Assembly (NCBI GenBank): GCA_002335865.1
Contig: DDCY01000022.1
Location: forward strand, 62,001-126,000
Source of the DNA: Saprospiraceae bacterium UBA1994
Lineage (GTDB): Bacteria > Bacteroidota > Bacteroidia > Chitinophagales > Saprospiraceae
Reading direction: 5' to 3'
DNA length: 64,000 nucleotides
Shown here: positions 46,259 to 54,521 of the stretch, piece by piece
Layout: each line of letters starts with the position of its first letter
Position numbering within the stretch: the first letter of the stretch is position 1
Notes under the pieces: generated by a model
Told to the model about the DNA's origin: nothing
The model's input: only the letters and a program-made list of their open reading frames with translations
Database searches by the model: none
Made by a program: the position numbers and the translations under genes

Positions 46259-47542
46259 TTGACATTGTTAGATAGATCGATAGCACCACAGATACATAAT
46301 ATTGCTTCTTTACAATTTCCCTCTGTAGAAAGGTATCTACTAGATAATGGTATAGAAGTTGTCGAAGTAAACCAAGGAACACAAGACATCGTACATATAG
46401 AAGTAATCTATGATGCAGGTCGACCTGTAGAAGACAAGCAATTAGCTTCTCGTATCACTGCTGCTATCCAAAAAGAAGGGACCAAAAGTTTCAGCTCTGA
46501 GGCGTTAGCTGAAAAAGTTGATTACTATGGATCTAGTATCAATAGTGGATCCAATCTAGATTATAGTTACTTCTCTGTTTTTGTTCTTAGTAAGTTTTTT
46601 AATGAGGTAATGCCTTTGTTCGCAGAAGTATTACAAGAGCCTACGTTTCCAGAAGGTGAATTAAAAACTCACAGAGAGATCACTCTAGAAAAACTCAAGT
46701 CCAATATGGCAAAGAGTGATCTGGTCTCATACCGTAAGATTACCGAAGAAATGTATGGTTCAGAACATGCATATGGATATAATAGTAGCGAAGAAAACAT
46801 CTTAGCGATTCAAAGGTCTGACCTCATTCATCACTTCACTAATTATCAATCGAGTGATAGATGTACGATCATAGTGAGCGGAAAAATAAATGAAAACGTA
46901 CGATCAATAATCAACGCGAACTTAGGCCAGATAAAAACTACATCAAGTAACAAACAATTCCAACCACCTACGATACCAGTACACCAAGCACATCACAAAA
47001 TTCATAGCTCACAACAGCATCAGACTGCGATAAAAATAGGTCGCAAAATGTTTAATAGAAGCAATAAAGATTTTGCTCCCATGTTTATGCTAAATACTGT
47101 ATTAGGCGGATATTTTGGATCTAGACTAATGGAGAGTATTAGAGAAAATCTAGGTTATACTTACAATATTTATTCTTCGTTGGAACCTCTAGTGTATGAT
47201 GGTTATTTTACCCTAAACACTGAAGTAAGTAACGAACTAGTCGATCCTACTGTCGCAGAAATTTATAATCAGATCTCTATCTTACAAAACGAAAAAATAT
47301 CAGCTCGAGAACTCGATATGGTACGCAACTATATCATGGGGAATTTTCTCAATATGATAGATGGACCATTTAGAGTAGCTAATGTTATGAAGACTCTAAG
47401 CGTAAGTAAAATGGAAGTCGAAGAATACGAAGTTATTGTTGATCAAATATACAATTGCACCACAACACAAATACAAGACATGGCTCAGAAATATCTTCAA
47501 AGAAAAGATATGATAGAGGTAATGGTAGGAAGTAATTTTTAA
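46259..47542 (+). CDS. M16-family peptidase homologue lacking the zinc site
   Basis: The protein has 427 residues with the two-domain M16B (pitrilysin-like) fold: 'LDNGIEVVEVNQGTQDIVHI', 'YFSVFVLSKFFNEVMPLFAE', and late 'GSRLMESIRENLGYTYNIYS', the Arg-Tyr pair of the non-catalytic half. The HxxEH motif expected after 'YDAGRPVEDK' is replaced by 'RITAAIQKEGT', and no other HxxEH is present. Such subunits normally form a dimer with an active M16 partner, but none is next to it. There is no signal peptide. The start is a TTG (46259 or 46265); the nearby ATG at 46252 is out of frame. Confidence 0.83.
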   Translation: MTLLDRSIAPQIHNIASLQFPSVERYLLDNGIEVVEVNQGTQDIVHIEVIYDAGRPVEDKQLASRITAAIQKEGTKSFSSEALAEKVDYYGSSINSGSNLDYSYFSVFVLSKFFNEVMPLFAEVLQEPTFPEGELKTHREITLEKLKSNMAKSDLVSYRKITEEMYGSEHAYGYNSSEENILAIQRSDLIHHFTNYQSSDRCTIIVSGKINENVRSIINANLGQIKTTSSNKQFQPPTIPVHQAHHKIHSSQQHQTAIKIGRKMFNRSNKDFAPMFMLNTVLGGYFGSRLMESIRENLGYTYNIYSSLEPLVYDGYFTLNTEVSNELVDPTVAEIYNQISILQNEKISARELDMVRNYIMGNFLNMIDGPFRVANVMKTLSVSKMEVEEYEVIVDQIYNCTTTQIQDMAQKYLQRKDMIEVMVGSNF

Positions 47543-47621
47543 TGCCCTTGAATAATATAATTTTTTTAGAAAGGTCTATTTGGAAGATTAAAGAGACGAT
47601 TTGTAATCAAAAAAAAGAATT

Positions 47622-48665
47622 TTACTCCGCTCTATCACTAATATACGCTCTGAGATCTGCCAACTGTTGATCGCTCATTTTTTCACTAGTATACTGCGGC
47701 ATATAAGATCTTTTACCCGACTTAGAGGGTACTCCCCATCTAATTACTTGGTATATAGATTTTCTACTATAGCCATCAGCTTTTCGATTAAGATACCTAT
47801 GTGTGATTGCATGATCATCCATCTGAAAAAAAGAGTACTTACCCTTTTCGTGACAATGAAGACAACTGTTTCTGTATACAAGCATTCCCATTTTTGAATC
47901 CCCTTCGTGCATAGTTCCTGCTTTTCGATCAGCAGGCGGAGGTACAAATGTCGCCGGTGAACCTCGCAAATATTTTTGGTTAATTATTAACTGTGCTACT
48001 TGCTTCTCTCCGTTTCCTGATAAAACGTCTTCGATTATAGCCTTCTCTGTTGCTGCCAAATCAAGGTCTTTCATCTGTAACTCTTTCGTCCACATATAAG
48101 CAAGTATAGATTCTAATTCCCAATCATCTAATGATCTTCCCTGTGCACATTCTACTGCACAGAGTTGTATGGCTCCACGCAAATCATTGCGAGCGGCATC
48201 TACTAAATCACCATACTTTTTATAATAATCTCCGTTGTAATACGTGTCTCTATTTACTGCACCATACAAAGTAGTTGCTTGTAGAAATGGCATATCTCTA
48301 TCGGAAACATAAGACAGTCTTGCTTCTGGATCACTTACGGTAAGATCTGGATCTTCGCGTTGCGTATTATGGCATGATGTGCAGACAAAGTGCTTACTCT
48401 GTTGACCTGTATTTCCTCCACCAGGCTTTGGTGCAAATCCATTTTCTACAATAGACCTACCTGCTTCTGCAGATACACCAGAAATAGACATATTAGGACG
48501 CTTTGCACTATAGTCTACTCCAAGCTCCTCAAGAACTTCTATTACCGACTTGTCCGTGATCTTATCTACTGACTTATATGTCCATGCCACTACTAAGATA
48601 GTCCCTATAAATGCTAAAGCTACTTTATATATCATGTTATTTTTTGACTTATTTCCAAAGGCCAA
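47622..48665 (-). CDS. Membrane-anchored c-type cytochrome with two haem sites
   Basis: The protein has 347 residues. An N-terminal hydrophobic anchor ('VALAFIGTILVVAWTY', from about 14) holds it in the membrane with the rest outside. Two CxxCH haem motifs are visible: 'CTSCH' (95-99) and 'CLHCH' (268-272). A further 'CAVEC' pair near 170 is not a haem site and may be a disulfide. The C-terminal haem domain resembles small cytochrome c ('YRNSCLHCHEKGKYSF', 'MPQYTSEKMSDQQLADLRAY'). It is third in a minus-strand set with the DUF5777 protein and the CxxxxCH lipoprotein, pointing to extracytoplasmic electron transfer. Confidence 0.85.
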   Translation of the reverse strand: MAFGNKSKNNMIYKVALAFIGTILVVAWTYKSVDKITDKSVIEVLEELGVDYSAKRPNMSISGVSAEAGRSIVENGFAPKPGGGNTGQQSKHFVCTSCHNTQREDPDLTVSDPEARLSYVSDRDMPFLQATTLYGAVNRDTYYNGDYYKKYGDLVDAARNDLRGAIQLCAVECAQGRSLDDWELESILAYMWTKELQMKDLDLAATEKAIIEDVLSGNGEKQVAQLIINQKYLRGSPATFVPPPADRKAGTMHEGDSKMGMLVYRNSCLHCHEKGKYSFFQMDDHAITHRYLNRKADGYSRKSIYQVIRWGVPSKSGKRSYMPQYTSEKMSDQQLADLRAYISDRAE

Positions 48666-48757
48666 AAGCGTAAGTCAGCCTTTTTTAATTCTTACAAAAT
48701 GATTTTTAAACCATTATTAATTATATAGTTTAATAGTAATTCTTAAATCACTTCACT

Positions 48758-49624
48758 CTACAATTTAAATAATCTAGCAATCGTAAAGCCGAATCGATAT
48801 TCACCATCTAACCAATTGGTCCGAGTATATGGTAGGTAATCTGTCTCGTTGATACCTTCTGCATTTGTTAAGTTTATGAGAAATACATGTCCTCCACCTG
48901 TCTCCCACTCTAGTCCAATTCCTACAATTGGATAATATCCATTTTCTATGGTGCGTAGTTCAGATATTGGATAATTAAAATCTAAAACAACTCCTAGTGC
49001 CTTAGTGAAATTAATTCTACTAGATAGAGATATACTTACCAGATCATTTACATCATTAAATGGGACAATATTTCTATATGTCCATCCACCTCCACCTTGT
49101 ATTGAAAAATATGGAGAAAATTTCTTGGCAAAAAGTACTTGAAGGTGATATGACAACCTATGTGCACCTTTGTCAAACGAACTTAAGGATCCTTGTGTAG
49201 GCGTCTTAGCTTGTGTGCTTACTGTACCCGCTGCCAATACCGTTATGCTAAATGGTTTATTCCCCCCCTCTTCTTGCTGCATAAGGCGAAATTTAGTGAA
49301 CGTATTAACGTTCTGTCTTAGTGGCCCAGCACCCTTTGCACGATTAATCCCAACCATCCATTCATCTGTCAACCCATAGTCGAATCCTATTGCTACATCA
49401 GCAGCATTCTCTAAACCGTAGAGAGTCTTCCATCCTCCGCTTTCACCGGCAATGTCTCCAAATCTATGTCCTACCCTGAAATCCATCATTCCAGCCTTGA
49501 GGGTCTCTATACTATGAGTATTGACTATACGTGTGTCCTTAAAGGTTTGATAGACAACTTCTTGAGCGAATAGACCTAATGTAAGACAAGTAAAGAAGAA
49601 GACAAGTATAAGTGATCGTTGCAT
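48758..49624 (-). CDS. DUF5777-family outer-membrane beta-barrel protein
   Basis: The protein has 288 residues, with a signal peptide ('FFFTCLTLGLFAQ'). The body carries the DUF5777 pattern: 'TFKDTRIVNTHSIETLKAG', 'MDFRVGHRFGDIAGE', 'VAIGFDYGLTDEWMVGI', and beta strands to the end, closing with 'YRFGFTIARLFKL' (terminal aromatic near the end, as in barrels). Members of this family often lie beside c-type cytochromes and YceI-like proteins. It is between the cytochrome gene and the small lipoprotein gene in the same direction. A role as a porin or scaffold for the cytochrome is inferred from context. Confidence 0.83.
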   Translation of the reverse strand: MQRSLILVFFFTCLTLGLFAQEVVYQTFKDTRIVNTHSIETLKAGMMDFRVGHRFGDIAGESGGWKTLYGLENAADVAIGFDYGLTDEWMVGINRAKGAGPLRQNVNTFTKFRLMQQEEGGNKPFSITVLAAGTVSTQAKTPTQGSLSSFDKGAHRLSYHLQVLFAKKFSPYFSIQGGGGWTYRNIVPFNDVNDLVSISLSSRINFTKALGVVLDFNYPISELRTIENGYYPIVGIGLEWETGGGHVFLINLTNAEGINETDYLPYTRTNWLDGEYRFGFTIARLFKL

Positions 49625-49671
49625 ATTAGTTTCTATTTTGGAAAGTGTTTTGTGGAAAACTAATTATTAAA

Positions 49672-50043
49672 CTAAAACTCACTGAAGCCGTTTTGCTCCC
49701 AGCATTTAAGTAAATTTATCTCTTCTTCCGACAGAGAAGTAGCCCCAGCTGCATATGATGGCGGCATATCCCTAGAAATAAATACTCTCGACGAAAATGC
49801 CCCACTAAAGAGATAGGTTTCAATACCAGCAAAATTATTGTAATTATCAAGACTACCTAAACCATTGTGGCATTCTGTATATCCACATGATACAGAAATA
49901 ACACCTCTGACATCATCATACACTACAGGTTCTTCACATATTAGTGATTCTGTATCCAACTGATCTTTACTGCATGAAACGATCAGAATAGTCGCCATGA
50001 TGAGTAACAATATATATTTTATCTTTATAATCATAAATGCCAC
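49672..50043 (-). CDS. Small lipoprotein with cytochrome-like CxxxxCH motif
   Basis: The protein has 123 residues. The signal peptide ends in 'ILIVSCSKDQ', a lipoprotein cleavage site. One haem-like motif 'CGYTECH' (C-x4-C-H) is followed by a glycine-rich loop, and 'SRDMPP' supplies a methionine that could be the axial ligand. The end 'LSEEEINLLKCWEQNG' is typical of planctomycete-type cytochrome c domains. The spacing is longer than classical CxxCH, but I recall the same form in other Bacteroidota lipoproteins. It is first in the three-gene cluster. Confidence 0.72.
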   Translation of the reverse strand: MAFMIIKIKYILLLIMATILIVSCSKDQLDTESLICEEPVVYDDVRGVISVSCGYTECHNGLGSLDNYNNFAGIETYLFSGAFSSRVFISRDMPPSYAAGATSLSEEEINLLKCWEQNGFSEF

Positions 50044-50196
50044 TTTTTAATAAGTTATCGATTTAGTATTAAACGATTTTGATCAATACTTTGTTAAACT
50101 TAATGAATAGTTAAGAACCTATTAAAACTTTTTAAGAGTCATAATAGCCAATAGTACTTGTTAAAGACAAAGTTAAACATTACAAAATACAATTAT

Positions 50197-50613
50197 ATGT
50201 ATCCTGCAGAATTAGTTAAACCAATGTCCCAAGATCTAACAGAATTTGGATTTACAGGCCTAGAAACATCGGAGGCAGTAGTAACTGCTTTAGACCAACC
50301 AGAAGGGACTACACTTTTAGTAGTAAACTCCGTCTGTGGTTGCGCTGCTGCCAATGCAAGGCCAGCAGCAAAGATGTCTATCCAAGGAGAAAATAAACCA
50401 ACAAACTGCTACACAGTATTTGCTGGCGTAAACAAAGAGGCTACGGAGAAAGCTAGAGAATTTTTGCTTCCTTACCCTCCCTCATCCCCTGCGATTGCTT
50501 TATTTAAAAATGGTAAACTTGTGCATATGATCGAGCGTCACCATATAGAGGGAAGGTCGGCACAAGCTATCGCTGAAAACCTTACAAAGGCATATGATGC
50601 TTATTGTAAATAA
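50197..50613 (+). CDS. BrxA/BrxB-family bacilliredoxin
   Basis: The protein has 138 residues from the ATG at 50197 ('MYPAELVKPMSQDLTEFGF'). An upstream frame adds 13 residues unlike the family. The family's 'NSVCGCAAANARPAAK' with the Cys-Gly-Cys active site is present, along with 'YPPSSPAIALFKNGKLVHMI' and 'HHIEGRSAQAIAENL'. Bacilliredoxins remove bacillithiol or similar thiols from oxidised protein cysteines in the cytoplasm. The gene stands alone and ends at a strong terminator. Confidence 0.9.
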   Translation: MYPAELVKPMSQDLTEFGFTGLETSEAVVTALDQPEGTTLLVVNSVCGCAAANARPAAKMSIQGENKPTNCYTVFAGVNKEATEKAREFLLPYPPSSPAIALFKNGKLVHMIERHHIEGRSAQAIAENLTKAYDAYCK

Positions 50614-50655
50614 GGTTGGTATTTTACAATTTGGTTTTAAAAACAAACTAAACCC

Positions 50656-50695
50656 AAAAGACTGATCGTTGCTTCATGTAGTGATCAGTCTTTTT
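50656..50695 (+). terminator. Rho-independent terminator of the bacilliredoxin gene
   Basis: AAAAGACTGATC (50656-50667) pairs perfectly with GATCAGTCTTTT (50683-50694) around a 15-base loop, and the T run continues after the stem. Confidence 0.82.
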
Positions 50696-50762
50696 ATTTC
50701 TTGTATAGGTTCGACGTATGTAAAACTTATAACATTTACACTTCAGAATAGACATAAAGAAT

Positions 50763-51341
50763 ATGCTGAAAACTAAAATTATAGCTGCGGATCTGCGAAA
50801 CCTTACGGATGCAAGATATTTTGCAGCATGGCTTGTGGATTATATGTCCTTCAACTTATCTGAAGAATCTGCCAATCTATCCAAAATTAAAGAAATTATG
50901 GATTGGGTAGAAGGTCCAATATTCTCAGCGCAATACACAGGTTTAGAAGATCTTCAAAGTATAGAAGCACAGCTTGAAGCCCTCTCGATAAATCATCTCA
51001 TATTAGGACCATTTGCCAATGAAAATATCATCAACAGTGAATGGCAAGTAACCAAAACCATCTTATTAGACGATGACATTGTAGAACTTGCCTCCGATCG
51101 TACTTACATTGCTCAATCTACTGTGACTTTTAGTGAGTTTTCCCAAGATAAGTTGAATACACTTAAAAAACTATGCAACTCTCATAGCATCTATCTTGAC
51201 TGTGGCTTCTCGTCAGCCGACATACACAGTATTCTCGATATAGGCATAACGGGTCTTGTACTCAGAGGAAGTGAAGAGGAAAAAGTGGGTGTAAAAAGCT
51301 ACGAGGATCTAGATGAAATACTAGAAGCTTTAGAAGATTAG
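50763..51341 (+). CDS. TrpF-like TIM-barrel protein, probably not a tryptophan enzyme
   Basis: The protein has 192 residues that resemble phosphoribosylanthranilate isomerase: 'NLTDARYFAAWLVDYMSFNL' near the start and 'IYLDCGFSSADIHSILDIGI' and 'GLVLRGSEEEKVGVKSYEDL' near the end. The conserved 'KICG' catalytic cysteine region reads 'KIIAADL', so the catalytic cysteine is lost. No other trp genes are next to it. I infer an orphan member of the TrpF family with a different role. Similar TrpF-like orphans occur in Bacteroidota. Confidence 0.68.
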   Translation: MLKTKIIAADLRNLTDARYFAAWLVDYMSFNLSEESANLSKIKEIMDWVEGPIFSAQYTGLEDLQSIEAQLEALSINHLILGPFANENIINSEWQVTKTILLDDDIVELASDRTYIAQSTVTFSEFSQDKLNTLKKLCNSHSIYLDCGFSSADIHSILDIGITGLVLRGSEEEKVGVKSYEDLDEILEALED

Positions 51342-51530
51342 CAATTCTACTATTTATGCATAAAGCATTGAATATCAATTATCTTTCAAGGCACATATAA
51401 TGTAAAATCATGTAACCCTTTCTAATGTTCGTCCTTGAACACAAAAAAATCACTATTATTTGTATTCAGATGAAACATTTATATATTTGCACACGCTAAA
51501 TAAGAATGGCCGCATTCTTTAGTAAAAGTA

Positions 51531-51605
51531 GGGCGATTAGCTCAGTTGGTTCAGAGCACCTGGTTTACACCCAGGGGGTCAGGGGTTCGAATCCCTTATC
51601 GCCCA
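51531..51605 (+). tRNA. tRNA-Val (anticodon TAC)
   Basis: GGGCGAT (51531-51537) pairs with ATCGCCC (51598-51604) as the acceptor stem, with discriminator A at 51605. The D-loop, anticodon stem CCTGG/CCAGG, anticodon TAC at 51566-51568 and the TTCGAAT T-loop are all present. The CCA end is not encoded. The anticodon reads valine GUA codons. A terminator follows directly. Confidence 0.96.
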
Positions 51606-51607
51606 CT

Positions 51608-51641
51608 AAAGGTTTTCAATGTATTGTTGAAGACCTTTTTT
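51608..51641 (+). terminator. Terminator of tRNA-Val
   Basis: AAAGGTTTTCAA (51608-51619) pairs with TTGAAGACCTTT (51627-51638) over 12 positions with one G-U pair, followed by further T. Confidence 0.8.
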
Positions 51642-51689
51642 ATGTCACTTATTTAGGAATAAACATAGATAATATCTGTTAATTTTGGA

Positions 51690-52319
51690 CTAGACGTTTA
51701 CTTCCCTTCTGATAGACCATATCATGACCAACTCTCTACAGATAAGTAGCCCTGACGCAATAAGTATCAGCGTATTCCTAATCAACATCACTTGCTTTAG
51801 ATATTCAAGATAAAACGAGCTGACTATCACAAACTCTGCAAATAAAATTGATGCCGCCGAAAACATAAGTACAATAGCGATCGCCTTACTTAAATCATAC
51901 CAGGTCTTTCCAAGCTTTCGGATACATAGTGATAGTAAATTTTTGGCTAATCGGTGATCTTTGTCCATCTTAATTAACGACTTGAGTACCTTGATAGCTC
52001 CGTTGTACTGTCTGAGATTATACAGCGCCGCAGCTTTTTTAAATAGTAACCCTTCGAATATTTTCTCGCCTCTATGTTCGTATATATTATCGATGATCAC
52101 CTGTTCGATAAGTGGATCTACAGACTGTACAAATCTATGATAGTTGCCCACCTCGAATAGAGCTTTATTAAAATCTAAATGCAAAGCCAACCTATCTTTC
52201 TCATCTAATGATTCAAGTGAGGAATAAAATCTGTCAAAGTATCTAATCTTTCCTCTATAATCCGTAGAGGGTATTAGTTGATAGTCTAGGTAGTAATTAT
52301 ATGAAGATTTTCTTTCCAC
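51690..52319 (-). CDS. TPR-like protein with two C-terminal membrane segments, function unknown
   Basis: The protein has 209 residues. Residues 20-135 are helical with two TPR-like repeats ('LHLDFNKALFEVGNYHRFV', 'LLFKKAAALYNLRQYNGAI'). The C-terminal 70 residues contain two hydrophobic segments ('AIVLMFSAASILFAEFVIV' and 'TLILIASGLLICRELVM'), so the protein probably sits in the inner membrane with the helices in the cytoplasm. It is last in the minus-strand set rsmA, yqeY, cyclase, this gene, with nine bases to the cyclase stop. I do not recognise a family. Confidence 0.65.
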   Translation of the reverse strand: MERKSSYNYYLDYQLIPSTDYRGKIRYFDRFYSSLESLDEKDRLALHLDFNKALFEVGNYHRFVQSVDPLIEQVIIDNIYEHRGEKIFEGLLFKKAAALYNLRQYNGAIKVLKSLIKMDKDHRLAKNLLSLCIRKLGKTWYDLSKAIAIVLMFSAASILFAEFVIVSSFYLEYLKQVMLIRNTLILIASGLLICRELVMIWSIRREVNV

Positions 52320-52328
52320 TTTTCTATG

Positions 52329-53084
52329 TTACATGATATGTAATGGATATAGAACTGGCCGACTAGGACTAGCATCTAAAACCAAAGGAGTCACCTGCAT
52401 CTCTAACAAATATAATCCATCTTGATGTACATTGTCAATATAGACTAGCTCGGTTATCGTCTTTTTGTCATGAGAAAATGCTGGGTACTGCCAATACGCA
52501 TGATGTGAAGCCAATGCTCCTTCGTCAGATTCTCTATCTACAGACGGTAGATCAATCAATAGGTGCTTAATTCCTTTATTAAGGATGTGGGGCATACAAG
52601 CTACTTCTATATAAGGTGGATTACTTTCGCTATAGTCGATTTTCTTAAGCTTAATACTGTTAGGTAAAGTACGTATAATGATAGCGTCATAGAGCTCCTC
52701 GCCGAGAGCGGCAGTGATCTGGTCTTCTTGTATAACAAGATCACCATTATCTATAATGCGAGGAGATATCGTGATCAGCTTAGCTATAAAGTGAAATTGA
52801 TCAAAACTCTCCTGCACAGAATGCTGAACCTTGGCGATATGACCAACACATTCTGTATGTGTACCATTGCCATGTGGGTTAAATTTTACATCATAGAAAT
52901 TAACATCTCCACCTTCCACTGTAGATCCCACAAATCCGTGAGCTCGTACTGGCTCAGCTTCGACATTGGGTGCCCAAAAGCACTTTGGTGTTATAGCACC
53001 AGGAACAAGAGGATAAGATATATCTATAGGCTTAGCTAAGTCTACACTATACTTCTTATCCTCATGTTCAATGATCGCCTTCAT
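52329..53084 (-). CDS. Cyclase-family (kynurenine formamidase-like) metal hydrolase
   Basis: The protein has 251 residues. The cyclase/KynB family motif appears as 'HGNGTHTECVGHI' near residue 70, giving the metal-binding histidines and an acidic residue (HxGTHxE type). 'KPIDISYPLVPG' at the start and 'LLIDLPSVDRESDEG' near 170 are also family features. KynB itself hydrolyses N-formylkynurenine, but the family includes other amide and ester hydrolases, and no tryptophan degradation genes are next to it. It lies one base from the yqeY stop. I leave the substrate open. Confidence 0.82.
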   Translation of the reverse strand: MKAIIEHEDKKYSVDLAKPIDISYPLVPGAITPKCFWAPNVEAEPVRAHGFVGSTVEGGDVNFYDVKFNPHGNGTHTECVGHIAKVQHSVQESFDQFHFIAKLITISPRIIDNGDLVIQEDQITAALGEELYDAIIIRTLPNSIKLKKIDYSESNPPYIEVACMPHILNKGIKHLLIDLPSVDRESDEGALASHHAYWQYPAFSHDKKTITELVYIDNVHQDGLYLLEMQVTPLVLDASPSRPVLYPLHIM

Positions 53085-53085
53085 A

Positions 53086-53532
53086 TTATGAAAGTAGTGC
53101 TTTTACTTTAGCAGAAATAGACTTGCCGTCTGCCTTCCCTGCTAGTTGGCCAGAGGCCATACCCATAATCCTACCCATATCTTTCATAGAAGTCGCACCC
53201 GCCTTTTGAATTAAATCTCCAATAAAAGCAGAAAGGTCCGCATCAGACATCTGCTCAGGTAAGTAGCGCGATAGCACTTCGATCTCTTCTCTCTCTTTCA
53301 CTGCCAAATCTTCACGACCTTGCTCCTCATATATACCTAATGACTCCTGCCTTTGCTTTACTTGCTTTTGCACCAGCTTGATCTCAGCGGCTTCATCCAT
53401 CACTGTACCCGACCCATCAGTCTTAATAAATGTAATGGCTGCTTTGAGCGCCCTGATACTTCTGAGTGCAGCTTGATCTTTCGCTTTCATTGCCTCCTTG
53501 AGGTCTCCCATAATTCTAGTCTCTAGCCTCAT
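53086..53532 (-). CDS. YqeY/GatB-tail domain protein
   Basis: The protein has 148 residues matching the YqeY family: 'LKEAMKAKDQAALRSIRALK', 'AEIKLVQKQVKQRQESLGIY', 'IEVLSRYLPEQMSDADLSAF' and 'DMGRIMGMASGQLAGKADGK'. The domain is related to the tRNA-binding tail of GatB; its own role is not defined. The start overlaps the end of rsmA by 17 bases, suggesting coupling, and the stop is one base from the cyclase start. Confidence 0.9.
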   Translation of the reverse strand: MRLETRIMGDLKEAMKAKDQAALRSIRALKAAITFIKTDGSGTVMDEAAEIKLVQKQVKQRQESLGIYEEQGREDLAVKEREEIEVLSRYLPEQMSDADLSAFIGDLIQKAGATSMKDMGRIMGMASGQLAGKADGKSISAKVKALLS

Positions 53533-54316
53533 CTAACTCGTTTTTTGCCTTTTTCTTTTCAATCAGACATGTTAATTCAATAAAATCGTCAACTGACAGA
53601 TGTTCTGGTCTCTTGGTGAAAAGTTCGGAATCCAAAAGATCTCTATCTTCGATAAGCACCTTTAGCGTATTTCTAATCATCTTTCTACGTTGTCCAAAAC
53701 TTGTCTTAACTACTGCTCTTAACATCTTTTCACTACATGGAAGTTCATAATTTTCCTTTCTAGTCAATCTTATCACCGCAGAATTAACCTTCGGTGGTGG
53801 TGAGAACGACCCAGGACTGACCTTCATAAACATCTCTCCTTTGTAAAATGCTTGTATCAACACACTCAAAACACCATATGTCTTGCTTCCATGTGGAGCT
53901 ATAACTCTATCGGCTACTTCTTTTTGAAACATCCCAATCATCTCCGGAATCAACTCTTTATGTTGAAGCATCTTGAAAAGTATCTGAGATGAGATATTAT
54001 ATGGATAGTTACCCGTCAGATAAAATGGCTCTCCATCAAATACTTTAGATAAATTCAATTTCATGAAATCAAGAAATATAATCTTATCCACCAATACTGG
54101 GTAATGCTCTTTGAGGTACGCTACCATATCTCTATCAGCCTCTACCGCCCTAAAATTAATGTCTTGCTTTAGAAAGTACTTGGTCAGTACTCCTTTACCA
54201 GGACCAATCTCAAGTACGTTTTTTATCCCTTCTTTTCGATGAAGTGCATTAGCTATCTTTTCTGAGGCATTTTCGTTGATAAGAAAATGTTGGCCGTATG
54301 ATTTTTTAGCTTTCAA
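53516..54316 (-). CDS. rsmA: 16S rRNA dimethyladenosine transferase RsmA (KsgA)
   Basis: RsmA dimethylates two adjacent adenines near the 3' end of 16S rRNA during small-subunit assembly. The protein has 266 residues. Motifs in order are 'KSYGQHFLINENASEKIANA', SAM-binding 'LEIGPGKGVLTKYFL', and the catalytic 'GNYPYNISSQILFKML' (NxPY type) near 105. The C-terminal helical domain has 'FGQRRKMIRNTLK'. It is first in a four-gene unit. A TACCTTTA -7-like box lies about 35 bases upstream. Confidence 0.94.
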   Translation of the reverse strand: MKAKKSYGQHFLINENASEKIANALHRKEGIKNVLEIGPGKGVLTKYFLKQDINFRAVEADRDMVAYLKEHYPVLVDKIIFLDFMKLNLSKVFDGEPFYLTGNYPYNISSQILFKMLQHKELIPEMIGMFQKEVADRVIAPHGSKTYGVLSVLIQAFYKGEMFMKVSPGSFSPPPKVNSAVIRLTRKENYELPCSEKMLRAVVKTSFGQRRKMIRNTLKVLIEDRDLLDSELFTKRPEHLSVDDFIELTCLIEKKKAKNELDEARD

Positions 54317-54521
54317 TAGAAAAAATATTTATAATGGGTATGAATACCAATACTGTAAAGGTAATATGGTTTTCGCAATTTGATAGTAATTTTACTAGTT
54401 GTCTGATAGCTGATAGATATAATCCTCACAATAGGATCTGAAATTCAATTACATTTATAAACGAATTGATCAACTATTTTCTGTCTAACAGACTTATACC
54501 TTACTGAATAAATAAAGATTT

